The notes beneath the pieces were generated by a model that searched no databases, was not told where the DNA came from, and saw nothing but the letters and a program-made list of their open reading frames with translations. This document shows, one piece after another, positions 16,201 to 22,919 of a DNA stretch of 25,462 bases. Source of the stretch: a virus. Position 1 is the first letter of the stretch. Each line of letters starts with the position of its first letter. A program made the translations under genes and the position numbers. The DNA is taken from the IMG/VR virus record IMGVR_UViG_3300012920_000237, positions 1 through 25,462 of that record; one strand, 5' to 3'.

Positions 16201-17609
16201 TTGCATTTTTAGGTGAATACGGAATATCAAGTTCAGCATCATCATTAGCAAAATGGTTTAATGATATTTATTTTGCAGATGAAAGAAGGGGTACTGTAAT
16301 GAGGCTTGGTAGTAATGGGCTAGAAGAAATATCTAGGTATGGAATGAGGGATTGGTTTAGAGAAAACATAAGATCAAGAAATCATAAAAAGCTTATTGGT
16401 GGTTACGATCCTCATAATAATAACTACATATTGTCAATAAAAGATCCTATTATAGAATGGAGAGAAGATGATTATTATTGTGCAAAAGGATCAAAAGATT
16501 GGAGGCCAGACAAATATTATTGTAAGCAAGATTTAGTGCCAATACCTGTTCCAGTACCAGTAGCCCCAACATTTACATGTACTACTGCTTTATTTAATGT
16601 GGCAGATGGTACAACTGGAGATACTATTGCAATAGGAACAGATGCTACTGTATCGGTAGGAACTTTAAACAGTGTTAGTCCTGCAACATATCAGTCTGGA
16701 TCAACTACTTATACAGCGAATATTACAGTGCCAGCAGGATATTCAAACTCTGGGTCAGCAATAACTATATGTACAGACACAGCAACAGGAGTTGCAGCAC
16801 CAACACCAGTACCAGTAGCAGCACCAGTTGCTCCAACACCACCACCAGTACCAGTTGCTTGTAGTGAATGTCCAGGAGATATAAATTCTATATCAGATTT
16901 TAATGCTACTGTAGGAGATACGGGAACAATATCTATGACTGGAACTAATGTTTCATTTAGTAGTGTCCATGTATTCCAGTCAAGTTTAATCAGCGCTAGT
17001 GTTTCAGGATCTACGTTAAGTTGGTCTGCTACAGCAGCTGGTACAGCTCAACTTAGAGTTATTGCTAATAATACATCTGGACAAGGAGGAGCAGGAGGTT
17101 GTTGTCAAGAAACAGAAGATTTCTTTGTAACTATAGCTGCTGCACCTGTACCAACAGCGCCAGCAGCAACTTGTAGTGATGCTGGATTTACTGTAAGTAA
17201 TGGAACAACAGGAGCAACTGTTTCAGGATCTGTAAATAGTGGATTTACATTAAATAGTATATCTCCAAGCACTTACACTGCTGGATCTGCAACATATACT
17301 GCAAGCATTACAGTTAATAGTGCTTCATATTCAAACAATGGAAGTCAACTTTCACCTTCATGTACTGCGACTGCAACTGGTTCTGCGCCACCAACACCAA
17401 CAGCGCCATCATGTATAAATTATGAGATTTCAAATCAAGGAGGTTATGGAAGTAATTCAATAACATATCAACCGTGTGGCTCTACATCTTATACAACAAA
17501 CACTATTCCTTATGGAGATAGTTTTGACAGGTGTATTAATGCTGGACCGAGTGGAATATCTTCTGTAGGAAGCAATTTGACTTTAACTAACAATGGAACT
17601 TGTACGTGA
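13233..17609 (+). CDS. Large tail protein (stabilisation/muzzle-type) with Pro-linked C-terminal modules
   Basis: This is the largest gene in the window, 1458 residues. It begins KNIFLSGRMNKDTDERLLKK, a typical N-terminus of large tail proteins in Bacteroidota short-tailed phages. Residues about 1-1090 are rich in beta strands. Segments such as VGLVYLDEYGRMSTVQ, then DLIVFQENKISKILFGK and NDIYFADERRGTVMRLG, suggest a propeller-like or stacked-sheet body. From residue 1102 the protein changes to four Pro/Val/Thr linkers, each ending at a Cys that opens a small module: A1 (1116-1186), B (about 1210-1301), A2 (1314-1384) and C (1394-1457). A1 and A2 are clear duplicates. The gene starts on TAATG. 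Comparison with the crAss001 muzzle or P22-like tail needle is by position and size only. Confidence 0.8.
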   Translation: MKIKNIFLSGRMNKDTDERLLKKDEYIHAENINVANAIDSDTGVVKNTPRNFLAYPTALSFHGGNPVTIGSVADDSSHKIYWFVATDTCSYICEYSRTEESASIILEDTRTGNDRVLKFDKNRYIHSAKIIIDTENERKFLVWTDGKNPPRKINIDRAKTYGANNFIEQDISVIKAPPIYSPIARLSNSQTLKENYIKDKFIQFCYRYKYLDGEFSALSPFSNYSFLAKEFFYDYEQATNESMENAFNEILVTFKTGDSRVTDIELVYRESKSTTLYVVEKFNKELLELGNDEDYTFKFSSPKVSTVLASDESTRLYDNVPLKAETMDVIGNRLVYGNYTENYNLYHFGNEKIKFDFTVNKVSYPIQTGVAQRSIKSNRNYEVGLVYLDEYGRMSTVQTCEGNNVHVPAEDSQNKNTIQLTINHVAPYWAKYYRAFVKETETTYDTITPVIFHVDSEFVFVKVEKSDVDKFKEGDFLVVKSDTSGILDRYVETKIVEFAQKERNFLDTTNSIAILQEEGTYIKLKPTKFSINDSNFDKLFWEYHDHTGNKSRDRIDNDNTVNYFEGPNFYATAALSQNDLIVSGAPSGVTEDQRFEVVVQSTTGSADTFKWRVHDPTGTTQYTENVTMTTSAQALSGGLSVHFSSTTGHTVGDKWFVNGRTSFSFSENSGTQMIYRGYPENELIGVGSVLRIYYQEYKGSSAGGGIITHNASYTASKDYPNIEEFWHEVIKDEMTLDIAEAKIKWRRGVPKTSISGNREMYSTGLTITNNVNHALYMIIDSELRQTSDFGRQCFSEGSWSFVTRKTNGSILVFETKPEVLNDNIYYEIGQTYNIDKEGFHQGSDTDQSQDEEQSALVTIDWFNCFSWGNGVESFKHKDSLLGNKMLTNARALTNYSGYRENKRVAALTYSGVYNQSTNYNALNEFNLSLINYRDIDDQFGKIMKIESRDTDLIVFQENKISKILFGKSVLATQDGGGEVVQSEKVLGSQVAFLGEYGISSSASSLAKWFNDIYFADERRGTVMRLGSNGLEEISRYGMRDWFRENIRSRNHKKLIGGYDPHNNNYILSIKDPIIEWREDDYYCAKGSKDWRPDKYYCKQDLVPIPVPVPVAPTFTCTTALFNVADGTTGDTIAIGTDATVSVGTLNSVSPATYQSGSTTYTANITVPAGYSNSGSAITICTDTATGVAAPTPVPVAAPVAPTPPPVPVACSECPGDINSISDFNATVGDTGTISMTGTNVSFSSVHVFQSSLISASVSGSTLSWSATAAGTAQLRVIANNTSGQGGAGGCCQETEDFFVTIAAAPVPTAPAATCSDAGFTVSNGTTGATVSGSVNSGFTLNSISPSTYTAGSATYTASITVNSASYSNNGSQLSPSCTATATGSAPPTPTAPSCINYEISNQGGYGSNSITYQPCGSTSYTTNTIPYGDSFDRCINAGPSGISSVGSNLTLTNNGTCT
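16536..17415 (+). repeat. Pro-rich linkers and duplicated Cys modules encoded in the tail gene
   Basis: Four linkers, VPIPVPVPVAP (16536 on), APTPVPVAAPVAPTPPPVPV (16797 on), APVPTAPAA (about 17139 on) and PPTPTAPS (about 17388 on), separate Cys-starting modules. Module A occurs twice, at about 16578-16793 and 17172-17387. The copies share NGTTGATV/DGTTGDTI and SPSTYTAGSATYTASITV/SPATYQSGSTTYTANITV. At DNA level the linkers are near-repeats of CCAGTACCAGTAGC units, so replication slippage could lengthen or shorten them. Confidence 0.8.
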
Positions 17610-17617
17610 TAAATAAT

Positions 17618-17625
17618 TAAATTTG
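17618..17625 (+). promoter_or_regulatory. Possible -7 promoter box giving a near-leaderless message
   Basis: TAAATTTG followed by CA matches the flavobacterial TAnnTTTGCA form. It ends only four bases before the ATG at 17630, so transcription from it would begin at or next to the start codon. A TTG at 17600-17602 lies 15 bases upstream, shorter than the usual spacing. Confidence 0.4.
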
Positions 17626-17629
17626 CAAT

Positions 17630-18442
17630 ATGGCAAACACAGGAGAAGTAGTTGTAACACAATTAAGGATGTATGTAGATGGAAATGCTACAAAAACAGT
17701 CAAAAGAAATGCGGCTGGAGACGCTAATTATATTCCACCATTTCTAGATCCAGACACTTGTTTTGTTAATGGAACTGCTGTGACACCATCACCAGTGCCT
17801 GTTGCACCAACACCTCCAACACCTGTAGGCCCACAAAATCCCACACCAACTCAGTGTTTTTATGAACAAATAAATGTTTCTGCAACAACACAAGCGGACA
17901 CAAATACAGCTTGTGCGGATACAAATCTTACACAAACAATAAGACATGATTCCACAGCGGCATTATTCCCTAATATCGGAACAATAGTATGGACGGATTG
18001 TGGAACTACTACTATTGCTGATGGTTATTATAAGGTAAATGGAACTACAAAAGTTTTCAGAACTAGTAATGGTAAAATAATAACTGTAAACAGTTGTGTT
18101 GCTGCACCAAACATGCCTTGTACAGGGAATAATACAGATATATTTTTATCAGCAGGTCAATCAGCATTAGGTGATTTTTGTGGAAGCGGACAATCTGTTA
18201 ACAACACGCATCTTTTTGTTGGAGGCTCCTTATCAGATGGTGTTGGAAAATATATTTGCAAGAATGGTCAACCTATAAATGGACAAAATAAATTTTATAT
18301 TGTATCTTTAAACCCATATACAGCTAATACATCACAAAATCCTTTTGCATATTATAAGATAGATAGCAGTGGTAAAGTTGTTCAGCATGCAAGTTATGAT
18401 TGTAGTACAGGAACAGGTTCAGGTGGTGGAGAGCTAGTATAA
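17630..18442 (+). CDS. Modular Pro-linker virion protein (adaptor domain + Cys modules)
   Basis: This 270-residue protein has three parts. Residues 1-48 are a small N-terminal domain (TGEVVVTQLRMYVDG, then GDANYIPPFLD) clearly related to that of the gene at 21756. Residues 51-75 are a Pro/Thr linker (VTPSPVPVAPTPPTPVG, then NPTPTQ). The rest is Cys-bounded beta modules, including IVWTDCGTTTIADGYYKVNG and a Gly-rich C-terminus. No signal peptide or enzyme motif is visible. The same linker style occurs in the tail gene just upstream, so it is probably a tail or fibre-like virion component with a docking domain and an exposed tip. Function is inferred. It immediately precedes the dioxygenase gene, and its linker is a candidate substrate of that enzyme. 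Confidence 0.7.
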   Translation: MANTGEVVVTQLRMYVDGNATKTVKRNAAGDANYIPPFLDPDTCFVNGTAVTPSPVPVAPTPPTPVGPQNPTPTQCFYEQINVSATTQADTNTACADTNLTQTIRHDSTAALFPNIGTIVWTDCGTTTIADGYYKVNGTTKVFRTSNGKIITVNSCVAAPNMPCTGNNTDIFLSAGQSALGDFCGSGQSVNNTHLFVGGSLSDGVGKYICKNGQPINGQNKFYIVSLNPYTANTSQNPFAYYKIDSSGKVVQHASYDCSTGTGSGGGELV

Positions 18443-18453
18443 ATGAATTTAAA

Positions 18454-18462
18454 TTTAATAAA
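18454..18462 (+). promoter_or_regulatory. A-rich translation leader TTTAATAAA
   Basis: The nine bases directly before the dioxygenase ATG are identical to those before the scaffold gene at 8265. One-base variants precede 10817. No purine-rich Shine-Dalgarno sequence exists here. A-rich, unstructured leaders are normal for Bacteroidota translation starts. The sequence fixes the start at 18463. Confidence 0.5.
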
Positions 18463-19707
18463 ATGTTGCAAATAATCGAATCTTTTTTAAGTGACGAGCA
18501 ATGCGATAGTCTAATAAAAATGATAGACGCTCATAATGTTCGTTCAAGCGTATCAGGAACAGGAAGTGATAGATCAGTTACTAATGATGAATTTAGAACT
18601 TCAAGCACCTGTAATTTATTTAAAGAAGACCCTTTAGTAGTAGAAGTTAAAGAAAAAATAGCTAACCTTATAGGATACCCAATAGAAATGGGTGAAGATT
18701 TACAAGGTCAGAAATATGAACCAGGGCAATTTTTTAAACCACATTATGATTTTTTTGAAGGTGATTCATATACAAATCACTGTTTAGCTTCTGGCAATAG
18801 GACTAAAACAGTCATGATTTATTTAAATGATGATTTTGAAGGTGGGGGAACAAACTTTCCAGATATAAAGAAACATATAAAAGCAAAAAAAGGATCAGTT
18901 TTAATCTGGGAAAACATGAAGAATGGAGAACTTCAAAAAGACATGATGCACGAGGGTGTAGAGGTGGAAAAGGGAACTAAATACATTGTTACTTCTTGGT
19001 GGAGAGAAAATATTTGGGATCCTTTTTTAGACGATAAATTATCAAAGGAGCACCACAAAACTAAAATAACAAAGGTTAGACCATTGAACTCAAAAACATT
19101 TAGTAGTTATGAGCAAATTCCTAGATTTTCTGAAAGAGGTTATGAAGTAATTAAGTTATCAGACAATTTGTGGAATAAAGTAAAAGAAATGTATGAGGAG
19201 GTAAAGCCTTTTGAAACAGAGGAGCATTTCCCAAATAAAAAAGGCGTTATACCATCACCAAATGAAGTTTCTAGTACCCTTATGGATTTAGGTAATGTTC
19301 ATGAAAAAAGAGATGCATTTCATCAAGCGCTTAGACCAATACACGAGCAGTTTTGCGGAGTTAATTTAGAACCAACATTTATATATGGTATACGCTCTTA
19401 TTTAAGGGGCGCTGGGCTTGTAAAACACAGAGACAGGATAGAGACACATCATATTTCAGGAATAATTATGGTTGATAAAGACTTGAAATGTGGGTGCGCA
19501 AATAAAGAATATGCAGATGATTGGCCTTTAGATATACAAGATCATAATGGTATATGGCAAAAAGTATTGTTAGAGCCTGGCGAAATGTTGTTATATGAAT
19601 CTGCTACTTGTGAGCATGGAAGAGAAGAGTTGTTTACAGGCACATACTACAGAAATTTTTATGTTCATTACAAGTTGAAAGACTGGATTTATGAGCCAGC
19701 AAACTAA
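18463..19707 (+). CDS. Tandem 2-oxoglutarate/Fe(II) dioxygenase with prolyl-4-hydroxylase-like first domain
   Basis: The protein has 414 residues and two double-stranded beta-helix domains. Domain 1 (about 1-185) is P4H-like. Its iron ligands are His94 and Asp96 in FKPHYDF and His163 in MMHEG. Lys173, ten residues after His163, would bind the 2-oxoglutarate carboxylate, the same spacing as in the human collagen P4H alpha subunit. SGNRTKTVMIYLND and GGGTNFP match the family core. Domain 2 (about 300-410) has His322-x-Asp324 in KHRDR, then PGEMLLYESATCEHGRE with His385 and a candidate Arg397. It resembles another oxygenase group common in marine algae and viruses. The reaction is hydroxylation with O2 and 2-oxoglutarate. 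The gene overlaps the glycosyltransferase by 17 bases. Likely substrates are Pro linkers of neighbouring virion proteins (inference). Confidence 0.9.
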   Translation: MLQIIESFLSDEQCDSLIKMIDAHNVRSSVSGTGSDRSVTNDEFRTSSTCNLFKEDPLVVEVKEKIANLIGYPIEMGEDLQGQKYEPGQFFKPHYDFFEGDSYTNHCLASGNRTKTVMIYLNDDFEGGGTNFPDIKKHIKAKKGSVLIWENMKNGELQKDMMHEGVEVEKGTKYIVTSWWRENIWDPFLDDKLSKEHHKTKITKVRPLNSKTFSSYEQIPRFSERGYEVIKLSDNLWNKVKEMYEEVKPFETEEHFPNKKGVIPSPNEVSSTLMDLGNVHEKRDAFHQALRPIHEQFCGVNLEPTFIYGIRSYLRGAGLVKHRDRIETHHISGIIMVDKDLKCGCANKEYADDWPLDIQDHNGIWQKVLLEPGEMLLYESATCEHGREELFTGTYYRNFYVHYKLKDWIYEPAN

Positions 19708-20770
19708 ATATATTTCTTTTTCTCCTTGGTGGGCTGGTTGGAATAATCAAAGAAAGTCATATGAAACAGCAGCAGCAATATCAGTTATAACAGGTAGAAA
19801 ATTAATTTTACCATACAAAGAATATTGTTGTTTTTTTAGTGATCATGAAAAAAAATCTACATTTTTAAATGCATGGAATATTTTAGATAAAAATGCTTTT
19901 ACAAAAGAATTTGATTGTGTCGATTTTTTTGATGTACCAGAATATGAAAACTTAGGAAACAACACACATTATTTTTCTGGCATAGACAAAATAGCTAAAT
20001 GTTTTTTGTTTCAAGATTACCCATATCAAGATTGGGGTTATAATAAAGATCCATCAAAAGATGAAGTTTTAGTTTATAATATTGAAAATAAAAAAGACTT
20101 TCAAAATTTTTGTGGAAACAGGCGTGTTTACGATTTAAATGTAGATAATAAATTTATACATTTTCCAAGAAACCTATTTTCTAATTTTTATTACCACGTG
20201 TATGGCCCAAATAAAGAAATTAGAAATTTAATTAAACAAAAGATTGGAAGAGGTATTGTTTTTAAAAAAGAATATTATGGTTTAGCAAAAAAAGCTTTGA
20301 ATGGTTTAGGAAATTTTAATGCTATACACTTTAGGTCAGGAGATTTCAAAAATACACATACATCTGATACAACATATATGATACAAAATCTAAAACAGAT
20401 GTTGGATGGAAGGATTCCTAAAGGGTGTAATTTATACATAGCAACTGATGAGGTTAATAAAGCTGTTTTTGATTGTTTGATGCCTGATTATAAAATATAT
20501 TTTAGAGAAAGTTTTTATAATTTTTTAGATCAATATGAGGCGTTAGCATTAGACCATATTATACCAGCAAAAGCAGATATTTTTTTAGGCACAAAATGGA
20601 GTACATTTTCTGATGCAATTCATATTATGAGAGGTTTTTCTGGTAAAAAAGATTTTAGTAGACAAGGAATTAACTTTAATTTGCCTAAATTAGATTCTAA
20701 TATATTGCCTTGGAATCAAGAGCAGTATCAATGGTGTAATTTATACGATATACATTGGAGAAATGAGTAA
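19691..20770 (+). CDS. Protein O-fucosyltransferase-like glycosyltransferase (GT-B)
   Basis: The 359-residue protein shows the order of motifs of the O-fucosyltransferase superfamily (eukaryotic POFUT/GT65/GT68-type). These are WWAGWNNQRKSYETAAAIS with GRKLILP (residues 13-41), AIHFRSGDF (211-219, with Arg215 as the expected GDP-sugar-binding Arg), LYIATDE (248-254) and DIFLGTKWSTFSDAIHIMRG (296-315). Such enzymes use GDP-L-fucose or related GDP-sugars and modify Ser, Thr or glycan acceptors. The gene overlaps the dioxygenase by 17 bases and the epimerase by 8, so the three are translationally coupled. There is no signal peptide, so it acts in the cytoplasm. The donor is inferred to be the product of the next gene. 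The exact acceptor is unknown; a plain sugar acceptor is possible. Confidence 0.8.
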   Translation: MSQQTKYISFSPWWAGWNNQRKSYETAAAISVITGRKLILPYKEYCCFFSDHEKKSTFLNAWNILDKNAFTKEFDCVDFFDVPEYENLGNNTHYFSGIDKIAKCFLFQDYPYQDWGYNKDPSKDEVLVYNIENKKDFQNFCGNRRVYDLNVDNKFIHFPRNLFSNFYYHVYGPNKEIRNLIKQKIGRGIVFKKEYYGLAKKALNGLGNFNAIHFRSGDFKNTHTSDTTYMIQNLKQMLDGRIPKGCNLYIATDEVNKAVFDCLMPDYKIYFRESFYNFLDQYEALALDHIIPAKADIFLGTKWSTFSDAIHIMRGFSGKKDFSRQGINFNLPKLDSNILPWNQEQYQWCNLYDIHWRNE

Positions 20771-21728
20771 AAATATATTAATACTTGGAGGTGGAGGATT
20801 TATTGGAGGACACCTTGCAAAAAGATTAAAATCAGAAGGAAACTGGGTTAGGGTAGCAGACATAAAAAAAGAGCCATCTTTTTTCAAAAAAGAAGATATA
20901 TGTGATCATTATGTAAGTTTGGATTTAAGAGAAGAAATTGATGTAGATGTGGCTTTTTCAGGAGAAGAATGGGATGAGGTTTATAATTTAGCTGCAGATA
21001 TGGGTGGAGCCGGATATATATTTACAGGAGAAAATGATTCAGACATAATGATTAACTCTTTACGTATTAATTGTAATATCATTGACAATTTAAATAGTAG
21101 ATGTAAAAGATTTTTTTATTCAAGTTCAGCTTGTATTTATCCTCAACAAAATCAAACCAATCCAAACAAAAACACTACAGAAGAATCAACGGCATATCCA
21201 GCCAATCCAGATTCAGAGTATGGTTGGGAAAAATTAATTAGTGAAAGGTTGTATTTAGCTGCAAAGCGTAATAAAAATATAACAATCAGAATAGCTCGTT
21301 ATCATAATGTTTATGGACCATATGGTGCTTTTAATGATGGAAAAGAGAAAGCTCCTGCAGCTTTATGTAGAAAAGCGATAGAGGGGGATAATGAAATAGA
21401 AATTTGGGGTGATGGAAAACAAACAAGATCTTTTTTGTATATAGAGGATTGTGTAGATGCAACGATTAAATTTATGAGACAAGATAATTTTTGTGGTCCG
21501 ATAAATATAGGCTCAGAACAAATGGTAACTATCAATGGATTAGCTTATGCAGTTATAAAAATATCTGGTAAAGATTTGAAAGTCAAGCATATAGATGGGC
21601 CTTTAGGGGTCAGAGGTAGAAATTCCCATAACAAATTGATTTATAAGCTTTTGAAGTGGAAACCAAAATACACTTTAATGGAAGGACTGAAACCAACCTA
21701 TGAATGGATAAAAAAGCAGGTTTGTTAA
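20763..21728 (+). CDS. GDP-mannose 3,5-epimerase-like NAD-dependent sugar epimerase
   Basis: This 321-residue short-chain dehydrogenase/epimerase has the Rossmann motif GGGGFIGG (9-16) and catalytic Tyr153 and Lys157 in YGWEK. Several segments match plant GDP-mannose 3,5-epimerase (GME) specifically rather than GDP-fucose synthase or UDP-sugar epimerases: NLAADMGGAGYI (75-86), YSSSACIYP with Cys124, RYHNVYGPYGAF, GKEKAPAALCRKA with Lys196, GDGKQTRSF, and GPLGVRGRNSHN. Cys124 and Lys196 are the expected acid/base pair for C3/C5 epimerisation. The predicted reaction is GDP-D-mannose to GDP-L-galactose (with some GDP-L-gulose). It overlaps the glycosyltransferase gene by 8 bases, so it probably makes that enzyme's donor. 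It is slightly shorter than the plant enzyme, lacking only its N-terminal extension. Confidence 0.88.
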   Translation: MSKNILILGGGGFIGGHLAKRLKSEGNWVRVADIKKEPSFFKKEDICDHYVSLDLREEIDVDVAFSGEEWDEVYNLAADMGGAGYIFTGENDSDIMINSLRINCNIIDNLNSRCKRFFYSSSACIYPQQNQTNPNKNTTEESTAYPANPDSEYGWEKLISERLYLAAKRNKNITIRIARYHNVYGPYGAFNDGKEKAPAALCRKAIEGDNEIEIWGDGKQTRSFLYIEDCVDATIKFMRQDNFCGPINIGSEQMVTINGLAYAVIKISGKDLKVKHIDGPLGVRGRNSHNKLIYKLLKWKPKYTLMEGLKPTYEWIKKQVC

Positions 21729-21733
21729 TTTAG

Positions 21734-21741
21734 TATCTTTG
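21734..21741 (+). promoter_or_regulatory. Possible Bacteroidota -7 promoter box
   Basis: TATCTTTG is a textbook match to the flavobacterial -7 element and ends 14 bases before the ATG at 21756. A TTG at the usual -33 distance is not present. It would restart transcription after the enzyme genes. Confidence 0.45.
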
Positions 21742-21755
21742 TAAAAAAGTAAACG

Positions 21756-22919
21756 ATGTCATTAAGGACAGGTCAAAAAGTCGTCACAAAATTACGAAAA
21801 TATATTAATGGGTATCCGACTACAGAAGTAAAAGATAATACTTCAGGAGAGGCGGATTATATAGCTCCGTATGTTGACGAGTCTTCTTGTCCTAAATATG
21901 AAATTGAAACAATTGTTACACCTACAGCTTCACCAGTAGGTAGTGAAGAAATTCCAGCACCAATAGGCGTTGTAGAAGAGCCGCCACCAGATCAAAGCAC
22001 AGTTTGTACCCCATGTTTTACGAGAGATGTGTCTGAAAGGGAGTGTAAAACATATGAAATATCACATATTTATTTACAAAACCAACCTGGAATTGACCAA
22101 GCTTTTATGGAGGTTAGCTATTACTACAAGAATTGTGAAAATGGCCTTATAGTAGAAGGGGAGTTAAATCCTGGAGGTGTTGTGAATGTAAATAGTATGA
22201 CAAGACCACAGACAGTTTTTGGACCAGGTATTAATGTTACAGAAGGTCAGGTAGTACAAGGTTTTAGCGATATTGACATTAACAAATATCACTATTTAGC
22301 TACAGGATGTTATGATTCAGATGATAGGTTTTTAAGGTCAGTCACTCAATTTAATGTAGGAGATGTTGTAAAAACAGCAAATAGCACTTGTTGTTGGGAA
22401 ATAATGTCTATAGTCAGTCCAAGACCAGCAAACGAAATTATATTTAATTCAGCATCAGATAAATTTGCTAGTTGTACTGAATGCTGTGACATCAGCTCAT
22501 CAGGAAGCACATATGGAGTTGAACCAACAAAAGCCGCTGTAATTACAGGATCAAACGCGTCTTTATCACATACACCTGGCTTCGGCATACCAGTTACAAA
22601 AGTCTTTCAAGTAACAGGGGGTGGATCAGTAGAGGTAAAATTTACCTTACAATTAACAACTGGTAATTACATAAATGCAGCGGCTAGGGTTTTAAAAACA
22701 GTAGGCCTAACGAAACAAACTGTTATAGAGTTTCCGTTGCAAACAGGTGTAATTCCTTACGTAGAAAACAAAGCTTCAAGATATGGTGGCACTGGTAGTG
22801 ACGTTGTACAATCAAAAGTTGTAAATTTAGATCCAGGCACATATAAAATAGAAATAGATCCAATAAAAGCTTCTAGCAATGCGTTTGGATCAGCAACAGT
22901 AACAGTAAATCCAGAATAA
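21756..22919 (+). CDS. Modular Pro-linker virion protein, paralogue of the gene at 17630
   Basis: The protein has 387 residues. Residues 1-45 repeat the small N-terminal domain of the 17630 gene (TGQKVVTKLRKYING against TGEVVVTQLRMYVDG, 9 of 15 identical; GEADYIAPYVD against GDANYIPPFLD). A Pro/Glu linker follows (VTPTASPVGSEEIPAPIG, then EEPPPDQ). Next is a Cys-rich segment (CTPC, then RECKTYEISH, YYYKNCENG and CTECCDI). The C-terminal domain of about 140 residues looks like a beta sandwich (VFQVTGGGSVEVKFTLQL, then LDPGTYKIEIDP). The TYEIS...C pattern also resembles module C of the 1458-aa tail protein. A tail or fibre role with exchangeable tip is likely from this layout. The stop overlaps the next start as TAATG. 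Confidence 0.7.
   Translation: MSLRTGQKVVTKLRKYINGYPTTEVKDNTSGEADYIAPYVDESSCPKYEIETIVTPTASPVGSEEIPAPIGVVEEPPPDQSTVCTPCFTRDVSERECKTYEISHIYLQNQPGIDQAFMEVSYYYKNCENGLIVEGELNPGGVVNVNSMTRPQTVFGPGINVTEGQVVQGFSDIDINKYHYLATGCYDSDDRFLRSVTQFNVGDVVKTANSTCCWEIMSIVSPRPANEIIFNSASDKFASCTECCDISSSGSTYGVEPTKAAVITGSNASLSHTPGFGIPVTKVFQVTGGGSVEVKFTLQLTTGNYINAAARVLKTVGLTKQTVIEFPLQTGVIPYVENKASRYGGTGSDVVQSKVVNLDPGTYKIEIDPIKASSNAFGSATVTVNPE

Noticed and set aside
16794-16862. CCAGTACC-type repeats considered as a CRISPR array or origin iterons
   Set aside because: The repeats are short, imperfect, in frame and encode Pro-Val linkers. No equal-length spacers are present.
20763-21728. GDP-L-fucose synthase (fcl) as an alternative name for the epimerase
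   Set aside because: The AADMGG, EKAPAA and GVRGRNS segments fit GDP-mannose 3,5-epimerase better, and no GDP-mannose 4,6-dehydratase lies nearby. A fucose pathway supplied elsewhere cannot be fully excluded.
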